From assembly GCA_027483175.1 (NCBI GenBank), contig JAIXVE010000329.1:1-33783 (forward strand): a stretch of DNA of 33,783 bases, given 5' to 3'. Source of the stretch: Verrucomicrobiaceae bacterium (GTDB lineage Bacteria > Verrucomicrobiota > Verrucomicrobiia > Verrucomicrobiales > V1-33). The first letter of the stretch is position 1. Each line of letters begins with the position of its first letter. Positions 1 through 7,525 of this stretch are shown here, piece after piece. The notes under the pieces are model-generated. The model ran no database searches and was not told where the DNA came from. It saw nothing but the letters and a program-made list of their open reading frames with translations. The position numbers and the translations under genes are program-made.

Positions 1-2120
1 AACTCAATCCTCCGCGTCCCGTCCGGCCGGGTCTCCACCCTCGCCCGGAAGCTGTCAGGATGATATTGATAGGAATACCCCTCGCCGAACACCGCCGGCC
101 GCACCGCCTTCACCTTCACCGGCCCGTCCTCGCGCGGAACGTCCATCGCAATCTTCCCTATGCACCCGAATGTCCCGTTCGCGGCCTCCCCGCGCCCGTC
201 CATCTGCACCTCCAGCGCCGCCCACGGCTTCCCTGCCACATCGTCAGACACTGTTTCAGGCGGCACCTCGACAATGAAATAAATCCCCTCTAAATCAGCC
301 TGCACACTCGCCGTTCCGAAAACTCCCGCGTCCGCCGCCGGCCGCGCACCCCACTCCGCCAGCGGAACCAGCGGCAGCAGTTGATTCAACCCGCCATGCC
401 GGACACCTTCAATGCTGCGCTCGAATCCTATCACCTTACCCGCCACCGGAATCTCCACCCGGACCGATTCCTTGAAACGGAACGCCGCCGCAGGATCCGG
501 CAGCGCCAACCGCAGCGGCAGCGGCATCTTCGCTCCCGGAGCAAGCTTGACCGGCACCTCACTCACCGTCCCCCTCCACCGCACCGTCGCCACCGCATCC
601 ACAGGAGCACTGCCACTATTCACCAGCGTCGCCTCCAGCAGATAATCTCCAGCCACCCCGTCTTCGCGCTCCTCAGGCCACAGCAATCCCACTGGCTGCA
701 CAGGTGCCGCAAAATCCGCCAACTGCTGCCAGCCATCGTCACAAACCAGCAGCGCCCCCCGGACCACTCCCTCGTCACCCGGCGGAAGATCACCGCGACT
801 CTGCAGATTCCCACCAACCGCCGCCCGCACCACCGGCAGCGTCACGCGGCGCGCCTTCCCGGGGCTCACGACCATTGCCGTATCAGGAGTTCCAGGCTTC
901 ACCACGTAACCCGTCAGCGCCAGCGGACACACCACACACCCAACCGGCTGCTCGGAACGATTCGCCAGCCTCACTGTTAGAACCGCCTCATCAGCCGCTC
1001 CCGCCGCCACGTCCAGCGATGCGGAAACCGCCAGCTGCGGCTCCGGTTCCCCATCCATCAGCCACCGCGCCGCGATCTCCCCCATCCTCCTGTGCGCCGC
1101 CGCATTCGGATGCCACGAAACCCCGGCCTCAGGCGCTCCCGGATGATCATAATGCCGCCGCGTCGTCTCCACCATCGCGTTGAACGCCTGTTCCACATTC
1201 AGATTGATCAGGTCCGACGGCTGCCTCAGCAACGCATTCCCAAGATCCGCAAAAAACACGCCCGCCGCCTCCGCCACTGCCCTCATCACCCCCGCATAAG
1301 GTCGCGCTCTCCCAAGGCTCGTCCGCGCATCCCCGCCCTCCAGCGACGGTGGCGTCGCCGCTAGAATCACATCCGCTCCCTTTTCCCGGCACAATGCCAC
1401 CGACTTCTCCAGAGCCGCCCGGAACGACGCTAGCGACACCCCGTTCAGCGCGTCGCGCCCCCCGCAGCCGATCAGCACAAGATCCGTCTCCGCACCCGCG
1501 TCGTTCAGAAATACTTCGCTAGTCAGCGGCTCCAATGCCTGAATCGCCACCGCCCCATCCCGCGCGAAATTCCTCAGGTAAATCTGCGACCGGCTCACCG
1601 GCCGCCGCGACACCGGCAACCCTCTGCGCAGCAGATCATTCACCGAAAACACCGCCATCGGCGCCTCCTTCTGCCGCCCGATCGGACCAGGCAGCCCCGG
1701 CACCGGCCCCTTCTTCAGCTTCTCCCACTGCGCCGCCTGCGCCGCATACTCCTTCCATTGCTTCTCAATCCCAGCTTCCTCCCGCTTCATCGCACTGTGC
1801 GGCTCAAGGTCAATCACCCCACCATGATAGTAAAAATCCCCGCCGAGTCGATCCAGCAGCCGCCCGTGCCATGCAAACACCGCATCATAAGAACTCTCAT
1901 CCGGACGCTGCTGAAAGAACGTGCTCAGGTCATCCCCGAACACCGCCGCATAAATCGTCTCCCGCCGCTGCAGCTTCGCAAACGTCCTCGGTATCAGCTT
2001 CTTTAACCGCTCGCCCTGCCCTGCCGTCAGCGGCGTCTGCCCACGAGATCCCTCAGGCAGCAAAACCGCGGGAACCGTAGCCAGCATGGATGCCAGCACC
2101 TGACGTCGGGAAACGCTCAT
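1..2120 (-). CDS. Tat-exported SGNH/GDSL-type hydrolase, partial (3' end beyond window)
   Basis: The reading frame starts at ATG 2118-2120 (minus) behind a GGAAGGAG Shine-Dalgarno stretch that almost touches the start. It stays open to base 1, so at least 706 residues are present and the C-terminus is missing. The N-terminus is Tat-like: residues 1-28 contain SRRQVL, a hydrophobic stretch, then polar sequence. SGNH blocks are visible: FGDDLS at 61-66 (block I, with Asp-Asp where GDS is usual, so Ser66 or another residue may be the nucleophile), GGRDALNG at 220-227 (the GxND-like block), and SWHPNAAAH at 335-343 (the His block). From about residue 360 the sequence is beta-rich, suggesting immunoglobulin-like or sandwich domains. 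It is probably an exported esterase or acetylesterase acting on polysaccharide substituents; the substrate is unknown. Codons end mostly in G, as in other minus-strand genes here. It lies 49 bases after smpB. Confidence 0.8.
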   Translation of the reverse strand, partial: MSVSRRQVLASMLATVPAVLLPEGSRGQTPLTAGQGERLKKLIPRTFAKLQRRETIYAAVFGDDLSTFFQQRPDESSYDAVFAWHGRLLDRLGGDFYYHGGVIDLEPHSAMKREEAGIEKQWKEYAAQAAQWEKLKKGPVPGLPGPIGRQKEAPMAVFSVNDLLRRGLPVSRRPVSRSQIYLRNFARDGAVAIQALEPLTSEVFLNDAGAETDLVLIGCGGRDALNGVSLASFRAALEKSVALCREKGADVILAATPPSLEGGDARTSLGRARPYAGVMRAVAEAAGVFFADLGNALLRQPSDLINLNVEQAFNAMVETTRRHYDHPGAPEAGVSWHPNAAAHRRMGEIAARWLMDGEPEPQLAVSASLDVAAGAADEAVLTVRLANRSEQPVGCVVCPLALTGYVVKPGTPDTAMVVSPGKARRVTLPVVRAAVGGNLQSRGDLPPGDEGVVRGALLVCDDGWQQLADFAAPVQPVGLLWPEEREDGVAGDYLLEATLVNSGSAPVDAVATVRWRGTVSEVPVKLAPGAKMPLPLRLALPDPAAAFRFKESVRVEIPVAGKVIGFERSIEGVRHGGLNQLLPLVPLAEWGARPAADAGVFGTASVQADLEGIYFIVEVPPETVSDDVAGKPWAALEVQMDGRGEAANGTFGCIGKIAMDVPREDGPVKVKAVRPAVFGEGYSYQYHPDSFRARVETRPDGTRRIE

Positions 2121-2169
2121 CTCCTTCCATGGCCGCTGCCCGGCACGTTTTCAAACCTCATTTTTCCCG

Positions 2170-2628
2170 TCACTTGCGCCGATTGAAATGCGCCAACTCG
2201 CGGTCCATCTCCCGCTTCGCCTCTTTCCCCTTCAGCGCCTCGCGCTTGTCCCCGGCATCCTTGCCCCGCGCCACCGCAATCTCGATCTTCACCCGCGGCC
2301 CTTTCCAGTATGCCCGCAACGCCACCAGCGCATGACCCTTCACCTGACAGATCCCGTACAGCCGCATGATCTCCTTCTTGTGCAGCAGCAACCGCCGCAC
2401 CCGTCTCGGATCATGCTTCTCCCAGCTCGCGTTCTGATACGGCTGAATGTCGCACCCGTACAGCAGGCACTGCCCGTCATCCACACGCGCAAACGCATCG
2501 CGGAGATTGATCTTCCCCCCGCGCACCGACTTCACCTCAGTCCCCTTCAACTCAACCCCAGCCTCGAACTTCTCAAGGATGTGATACTCGTGCAGGGCCT
2601 TGCGGTTCGAAGCAATTTCCGCGTTCAC
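2170..2628 (-). CDS. smpB: SsrA-binding protein SmpB
   Basis: The 152-residue protein matches SmpB along its whole length: an N-terminal NRKALHEYHI segment, then FEAGVELKGTEVKSVR, which is the family signature, INLRDAF, and a basic C-terminal tail rich in Lys, Arg and Glu (about 125-152) ending in FNRRK. SmpB binds tmRNA, delivers it to stalled ribosomes, and its C-terminal tail occupies the empty mRNA channel during trans-translation. Length is close to the usual 150-160 residues. It lies downstream of rpoZ (92 bases) and upstream of the SGNH hydrolase (49 bases), all on the minus strand, so co-transcription is likely. No tmRNA gene was recognised in the window. Confidence 0.97.
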   Translation of the reverse strand: MNAEIASNRKALHEYHILEKFEAGVELKGTEVKSVRGGKINLRDAFARVDDGQCLLYGCDIQPYQNASWEKHDPRRVRRLLLHKKEIMRLYGICQVKGHALVALRAYWKGPRVKIEIAVARGKDAGDKREALKGKEAKREMDRELAHFNRRK

Positions 2629-2720
2629 AGCAGCAGTTTCAAATTAGACCTACCCCGCAGCGGCCAATCCGGCAGCTCCAGAACCCAGTCTTCACTCAGC
2701 CGACTCCAGCCTCGCCGGAT

Positions 2721-2945
2721 TCACACTTCCTCAGGCACCACGTCGGAAAACTCAGCCGAAATCTTCCCCTCGATGATCTCCAGCAGCGCAATGTCCCCCT
2801 GCCCCAACCGCATCCCGTACGACGCCGGATTAATCAGCGGCGCACGCCCCTGATTCAATTGGCGCACGCGGCGCGACACAAGATTCACCAGCACCGGAGG
2901 ATTCGGAATCACTTTGGCGGCTTTTTCAATGAGGTCAGTCTTCAT
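2721..2945 (-). CDS. rpoZ: DNA-directed RNA polymerase omega subunit
   Basis: This is a 74-residue protein starting MKTDLIEKAAKVI. The central part has the omega-family pattern: NLVSRRVRQLNQG, then INPASYGMRLGQGDIALLEI, and an acidic C-terminal end (SDVVPEEV). Omega wraps the C-terminal tail of the beta-prime subunit and helps assembly of RNA polymerase. A longer in-frame reading exists from base 3284, but the added residues are not omega-like and would run through the hairpin-rich spacer, so the ATG at 2943-2945 is preferred. Being short and basic-then-acidic fits the omega subunits of this part of the tree. It heads the apparent rpoZ-smpB-hydrolase unit. Confidence 0.88.
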   Translation of the reverse strand: MKTDLIEKAAKVIPNPPVLVNLVSRRVRQLNQGRAPLINPASYGMRLGQGDIALLEIIEGKISAEFSDVVPEEV

Positions 2946-3062
2946 ATCTCGAAAGGGGACACCTACAGCCGGTTCCGGAGTCGCAGCACTCAATCCATGG
3001 GATGGAAATGCTATGATCTTCGGGCCGGACATGGCGCTCAGGGTTTGTTGGTAGCTGCTTCC

Positions 3063-3190
3063 GCGGGACAGTCGGCCCGTCCAGTCGTTCCCGGACGCAG
3101 GGGAGGGGACCAGTAACCCCGTTTCCCTCGCTGGCAAGGGACGAATTTGAACCGCTTCACGTAGCAGTTCCCGGATTCTGTCCGCCCCGC
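3063..3190. other. Possible structured RNA or leader in divergent spacer
   Basis: The 262-base spacer between rpoZ and the propeller gene contains nested complementarities. An outer stem pairs GCGGGACAG (3063-3071) with CTGTCCGC (3178-3185), with one bulged G. Inside lie CGTCC/GGACG (3078-3082 with 3093-3097), GGGA+GGGG with CCCC+TCCC (3101-3108 with 3117-3120 and 3124-3127), and CCCT/AGGG (3125-3128 with 3137-3140, an alternative to the previous one). The nonamer GTTCCCGGA occurs twice, at 3087-3095 and 3167-3175. The region must also hold the promoters for rpoZ and the propeller gene. No known RNA family could be matched by eye. Confidence 0.25.
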
Positions 3191-3207
3191 ACGATCTCCA
3201 TTGCCCC

Positions 3208-3582
3208 ATGGCCTCCTCCCCATACCCGTTCCTCCCCCCCGTTCCCCCCGCCCTGCCCGCGCCCGACCTCATCCTCGTCGCCACTCATGGGCTCGTCGTC
3301 GCCCTGCGCAAATCCGACGGCCGCGAACTCTGGCGCACCCGCCTCCCAGGCATGGCCTACTTCGTCACGCTCCTCGTCGACCCTCCCCACGCTTTCGCCC
3401 ACACCCGCGGCGAACTCCACTGCCTCGATCTCGCCTCCGGCGACATCATCTGGTCCAACAACCTCCCCAATACCGGCTACCACCTCGCCAGTCTCGCCAT
3501 CGCCGGTTCCTCCGCTCCCGACTCCGGCACCATCGCCGCCATCATGGCTCAGCAGCAACAGGCCGCATCCGCCGGCACCTGA
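3208..3582 (+). CDS. Short PQQ-type beta-propeller repeat protein
   Basis: This 124-residue protein carries two recognisable PQQ-propeller blades: VVALRKSDGRELWRTRL (about 31-47) and LHCLDLASGDIIWSNNLP (about 71-88), each with the hydrophobic-DxxxGxxxW pattern of BamB-like and PQQ-enzyme blades. Two blades cannot close a normal propeller, so it must oligomerise, pair with another protein or be a relic. No signal peptide is evident; the N-terminus is Pro-rich. It sits 74 bases upstream of the asparagine synthase on the same strand and could share its transcript. Function is not known. The codon pattern (GCC, CTC, ATC) is that of the neighbouring plus-strand genes, so it looks native. Confidence 0.7.
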   Translation: MASSPYPFLPPVPPALPAPDLILVATHGLVVALRKSDGRELWRTRLPGMAYFVTLLVDPPHAFAHTRGELHCLDLASGDIIWSNNLPNTGYHLASLAIAGSSAPDSGTIAAIMAQQQQAASAGT

Positions 3583-3656
3583 CTACCCCCGCGATTCCTT
3601 GTCCCACGGGTTGAATTCACCCGCTCACCGCTGCATGGACAGTTTTCCCTGTTCTC

Positions 3657-5585
3657 ATGTGCGGTATCTACGGCTTTTCCGGGTTTGATGAAGACGGTCT
3701 CCTCGACCGCATGGCTCGCGTCCAGGTCCACCGCGGCCCCGACGGCGAAGGCCGCTACGAACGCCCAGGCTTCCAGATGGGCATGCGCCGTCTCAGCATC
3801 ATCGACCTCGCCGGTGGCTGGCAACCCGTCTTCAACGAAGACCGCACCTGCGCCGTCGTCCTCAATGGCGAAATCTACAACTACCGCGAACTCCGCTCCC
3901 AACTCGAGGGCCTCGGCCACTCCTTCGCCTCCCTCAGCGATACCGAAACCCTCGTCCACGGCTACGAACAATGGGGCCTCGAAGGGCTCCTCTCACGCCT
4001 CAATGGCATGTTCGCCTTTTGCCTCCGCGACGAACGCTCCGGCGACACGTTCATCGCCCGCGACCGCACCGGCCAGAAACCGCTCTACTATCACCACGCC
4101 AACGGCCGTTTCCTCTTCGCTAGCGAAGCCAAAAGCATCCTCCAAAGCCGACACGTCCCCGCCCGCTGCCGCACCAGCGCCATCGACGCCTACCTCTGTC
4201 TCCGCAATGTCCCGGAACCAGCCACCATGTTCGAAGGCATCGACATGCTCCCGGCCGCTCACTTCCTCAAGCTCTCCCGCTCCGGATCCCTCTCCATCCA
4301 CCGCTACTGGGAAGTCCCCCTAACCGACGGCAATTACGCCTCCGACGAAGCCTGCTTCGAAGAATTCGAATCCCTCTGGGACGACGCCATCCGCCTCCAC
4401 ATGCGCAGCGATGTCCCGGTCGGTGCCTACCTCTCCGGCGGCGTCGATTCCTCCCTCGTCGTCGCTGGAATGACCAAGGTCACCTCAGGCATCAGCACCT
4501 ACAGCATCGGCTTCAATTCCCCCATCGACGAAACCAAAGACGCCGAAGCCACCGCCCGCTTCCTCGGCACCAAACACCACACCATCCACGTCCAGCCCGC
4601 CGACTTCAATCTCCTCCCCAGAATCGTCTGGCACATGGACCGCCCCGTCGGCGACGCCCTCATCATCGCCTTCTATCAACTCGCCCACGGCGCAGCCAAA
4701 GACCTCAAGGTCGTCCTCGGCGGCGAAGGTGCCGACGAATGCTTCGCCGGCTACGACTTCCTCAAAAAACTCCTCACCGCCAACCGTCTCGGCCCCGCCG
4801 CCCCTCTCGCCGGCAACATCCTCAAGGCCATCCCCCACCAGGTCCTCAACCACTTCTTCCACTTCCCCGCCGACCTCGGAAGCCAGGGAAAAAAACGCGG
4901 CGTCGACTTCCTCCTCAACTACCGCCGCCGCCACCTCATGGCTAACTTCTACGCCCTCCGCACGCTCTGGTCGGAAGAAGAACGCCGCACGCTCTACGCC
5001 CCGTCCATGAAGGACTTCGCCGGCGAATCATGGATCCCGCACGAACGCCCGCTCCCTCCCGGCGCCGCCCGCTCGCTCCAGCAGGCTCCCATGCTCGACC
5101 GTCTCCTCAGGCTCCAGTTCGACGAATGGCTCCAGGACTGGGCCCTCATCCGTCAGGATAAGAACACCATGGCCCATAGCCTCGAGTACCGTCTCCCCTT
5201 CCTCGACCACAGGCTCATCGAACTCGCCTTCCGCATGCCGCCGCACCTCAAACTCCGCGGCCGCACCGACAAATGGATCGAACGCCGCCTCGCCGACAAG
5301 GCCTTCGCAGGCATGCCCTCCAACCCACCAGGCCATCGCCCCAAAATCCCTTTCTTCCTCCCGCTCGAATTCTTCTTCGAACACCCGGAATTCAAAACCC
5401 TCGTCGCCGACACGCTCAGCGATTCACAGATCAAAGCCCGCGGCTACTTCGACCCCGCCGCCGTCCGCGCCCTCCTCACCCGCATGGAATCCCGCGAATT
5501 CCTCTACCTCAAACAGGTCATGTCCCTCGTCATCCTCGAACTCTGGCACCGCGCCTTCATCGACGGCAAAGGCCCCGACGCCTGA
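3657..5585 (+). CDS. asnB: Asparagine synthase (glutamine-hydrolysing)
   Basis: This 642-residue enzyme has two domains. The N-terminal class II glutamine amidotransferase begins MCGIYGF; Cys2 becomes the N-terminal nucleophile after Met removal, which fixes the start at 3657. RHS-type features follow: RGPDGEG, RRLSIIDL, NGEIYNYREL. The C-terminal synthetase domain has the PP-loop LSGGVDSS (259-266), STYSIGF and GGEGADECFAGY, all used in ATP binding and adenylation of aspartate. Ammonia from glutamine travels to the second site to make asparagine. Homologues of this length also serve in exopolysaccharide clusters by amidating sugars or peptides, so the true substrate could differ. It ends 19 bases from the convergent transpeptidase gene, with no terminator hairpin between them. 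Confidence 0.93.
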   Translation: MCGIYGFSGFDEDGLLDRMARVQVHRGPDGEGRYERPGFQMGMRRLSIIDLAGGWQPVFNEDRTCAVVLNGEIYNYRELRSQLEGLGHSFASLSDTETLVHGYEQWGLEGLLSRLNGMFAFCLRDERSGDTFIARDRTGQKPLYYHHANGRFLFASEAKSILQSRHVPARCRTSAIDAYLCLRNVPEPATMFEGIDMLPAAHFLKLSRSGSLSIHRYWEVPLTDGNYASDEACFEEFESLWDDAIRLHMRSDVPVGAYLSGGVDSSLVVAGMTKVTSGISTYSIGFNSPIDETKDAEATARFLGTKHHTIHVQPADFNLLPRIVWHMDRPVGDALIIAFYQLAHGAAKDLKVVLGGEGADECFAGYDFLKKLLTANRLGPAAPLAGNILKAIPHQVLNHFFHFPADLGSQGKKRGVDFLLNYRRRHLMANFYALRTLWSEEERRTLYAPSMKDFAGESWIPHERPLPPGAARSLQQAPMLDRLLRLQFDEWLQDWALIRQDKNTMAHSLEYRLPFLDHRLIELAFRMPPHLKLRGRTDKWIERRLADKAFAGMPSNPPGHRPKIPFFLPLEFFFEHPEFKTLVADTLSDSQIKARGYFDPAAVRALLTRMESREFLYLKQVMSLVILELWHRAFIDGKGPDA

Positions 5586-5604
5586 CACCCTCCCTCTCTC
5601 CCCC

Positions 5605-7434
5605 TCACTCGGTGATCGTCACCGGATCCCCGATCTTCAGCACCGCAAAAAACGCCCGCACTTCGCCGGAAGGCATCCGGATGCACCCGTGCGACGCCGG
5701 ATAACCCGGGCAATTCCCCGCATGCATCCCGATCTCCCGGCAGCTCAACCGCATGAAGTACGGCATCTCCACCTTATAAATCGAAGACACCCAGCTCACC
5801 TGCTTGTCCGTAATCACATAACTCCCCTTCGGCGTCGCATGCCCTTTCCGCCCCGTCGAAACCCGCGACGTCCTCACCACTTTGTCCCCTTTGTAAAGCC
5901 TCGCACGCTGATCCCCCAGCGAAATCACCACCTTCACGCCTTCCTTCTCCGCTTCCTCCGGCTTCCTCCCTAGCAACACCTGAGCCGCCTTCAGATTCTC
6001 CGTGTCACACGCAAACTGCACCGGATACCGCTTCCAGCTCCGCGTCTTGATCCCGCGCTTCGCTCCCTTCCCTATCAAAAACTCCACCAGCGCAAAATCC
6101 CCAGTCGCCGCCGCATGCATCAACGGGGTCAATCCCTTATCCCGCTCCAGCCACTTGCAGAAATGCTCGCTCCTCAGCCGCTCCGCAAATTCCGGACGCA
6201 ACGGCCCGAACGGCGCATTCACCTCCGCTCCGCTCTCCAGCAATCGCTCGATCAGCGCACGATCCCCGTCCGCCACCGCCACGTGAAACGCACTCTGCCC
6301 TATGCTCCCCGTCTTCTTCGGATCCGCACCCTTCTCCAGCAGCAGCTTCACCGCCGCAGCCTTCCGCTCCAGCACCGCACGCACTAACATCGGATTCCCG
6401 CCCGAATCCGCCCTGTCCGGCGACAACCCCGACGCCAGCAGCAGCTCCAGCATCGCCGTATCCTCCGCCCCAATCGCCGCATCCACAAAATCCTCAGGCC
6501 GCCCCCCAAAACGGAACATCAGCGCCACCAGTTCCTTCTTCCCATCCGCAAACGCCGTCTGCAGCGCCGACCGCTCGCCCTCAGCCGCCACATTCGGATC
6601 CGCCCCGCTCTCCAGCAACGCCGTGATCATCGCTTCCTGCCCGTGCCTCACCGCATGCACCAGCGCACGAGGAGCCTTCGCCGGATCCGCCCCATAACGC
6701 AGCAACCGCGCCACCATCGCCCCGTCACCCTTGTCCGCCGCCACCGTCAGCGGCCCGCCATCCCCCGCCACCCCATCCGGACGCGCCCCATTCTGCAACG
6801 CCGACGCCGCCAGCCCGCCATCAGCACCAGCACACGCCACCGCCAGCATCTCATCCAGCAACTCATGTCCCTGCGGCAAATGCCCCATCAGTTTCATCAA
6901 CCCCGCTACCCCCGCACTGCCCTTTCCTTCACCCAGCGCCCGAACCGTCGCCGCCGGCACCAATCTCGGATCCGCGCCCCGCTCCAGCAACGCACCCACC
7001 GCATCCGCCGTGCTCCGCTCCAAAGCATGCACCAGCACCGTCCGCCCACCCGCATCCCGCGCATTCAACTGCTTCACCGGCACCCGCGACGCCACCACCG
7101 GCACGCTCTCCCATCGATCCGCCTCCACTGCCTTCCACAACACCGGCGACCCACCCTCAGCCTCGCTCCCCGCAAAATCCACGCCCGCTTCCCCCAGCAA
7201 TCTCAAAACATCCCCATCACCCGCCGCCGCCGACTTCATCGCCGCCTCCATTCCCACCACCACTCCGCGCCGCTGCAGCAACTCACCCGGCGTCACCCGC
7301 GCCCCTCCCCTCGCCCCGGACAAAACCATCGCCAGCGCCGGAAGCGCCACCAATGGCAGACAAAGCAATGTGCGGGATAGTTTCACAGGAAAATCGGGGG
7401 CCCTCACATAACAAGACGCTCTCCGGAAAATCAA
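5605..7434 (-). CDS. Ankyrin-repeat protein fused to a C-terminal L,D-transpeptidase (YkuD) domain
   Basis: The 609-residue protein has three parts. The first is an export signal: the clean version starts at the GTG at 7384-7386 (KLSRTLLCLPLVALPALAMV), giving 593 residues, and the ATG at 7434 adds 16 residues. The second is a long run of ankyrin repeats (about 60-475) with recurring LLESGADPN and LLRYGADP-type motifs and a TPLMHAAATGD unit. The third is a YkuD domain (about 485-609) with KVVISLGDQRARLYKG at its start and MHAGNCPGYPASHGCIRM near the end; Cys584 in SHGC is the expected catalytic cysteine. L,D-transpeptidases make 3-3 peptidoglycan crosslinks or attach proteins to peptidoglycan. 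The ankyrin part may hold a partner or place the enzyme in the periplasm. The catalytic call is secure; the role is not. Confidence 0.9.
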   Translation of the reverse strand: MIFRRASCYVRAPDFPVKLSRTLLCLPLVALPALAMVLSGARGGARVTPGELLQRRGVVVGMEAAMKSAAAGDGDVLRLLGEAGVDFAGSEAEGGSPVLWKAVEADRWESVPVVASRVPVKQLNARDAGGRTVLVHALERSTADAVGALLERGADPRLVPAATVRALGEGKGSAGVAGLMKLMGHLPQGHELLDEMLAVACAGADGGLAASALQNGARPDGVAGDGGPLTVAADKGDGAMVARLLRYGADPAKAPRALVHAVRHGQEAMITALLESGADPNVAAEGERSALQTAFADGKKELVALMFRFGGRPEDFVDAAIGAEDTAMLELLLASGLSPDRADSGGNPMLVRAVLERKAAAVKLLLEKGADPKKTGSIGQSAFHVAVADGDRALIERLLESGAEVNAPFGPLRPEFAERLRSEHFCKWLERDKGLTPLMHAAATGDFALVEFLIGKGAKRGIKTRSWKRYPVQFACDTENLKAAQVLLGRKPEEAEKEGVKVVISLGDQRARLYKGDKVVRTSRVSTGRKGHATPKGSYVITDKQVSWVSSIYKVEMPYFMRLSCREIGMHAGNCPGYPASHGCIRMPSGEVRAFFAVLKIGDPVTITE

Positions 7435-7525
7435 GCGCCGCGCCCTTCTCGTTCACGCATTTTTCCGCCGTCTTCTCTCTCAATCACCCGGGGCTCCCCT
7501 TGCGGCCCCCGCAGGCTCCGGCATC

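Noticed and set aside
2946..3207. SRP RNA, 6S RNA or tmRNA in the rpoZ spacer (the minus strand contains GGAAGCAGC, as in SRP RNA).
   Set aside because: The flanking SRP core (CAGG...GGAA loop) and its helix are absent, and the tmRNA 3' tRNA-like end is not present. The 9-base match is probably chance.
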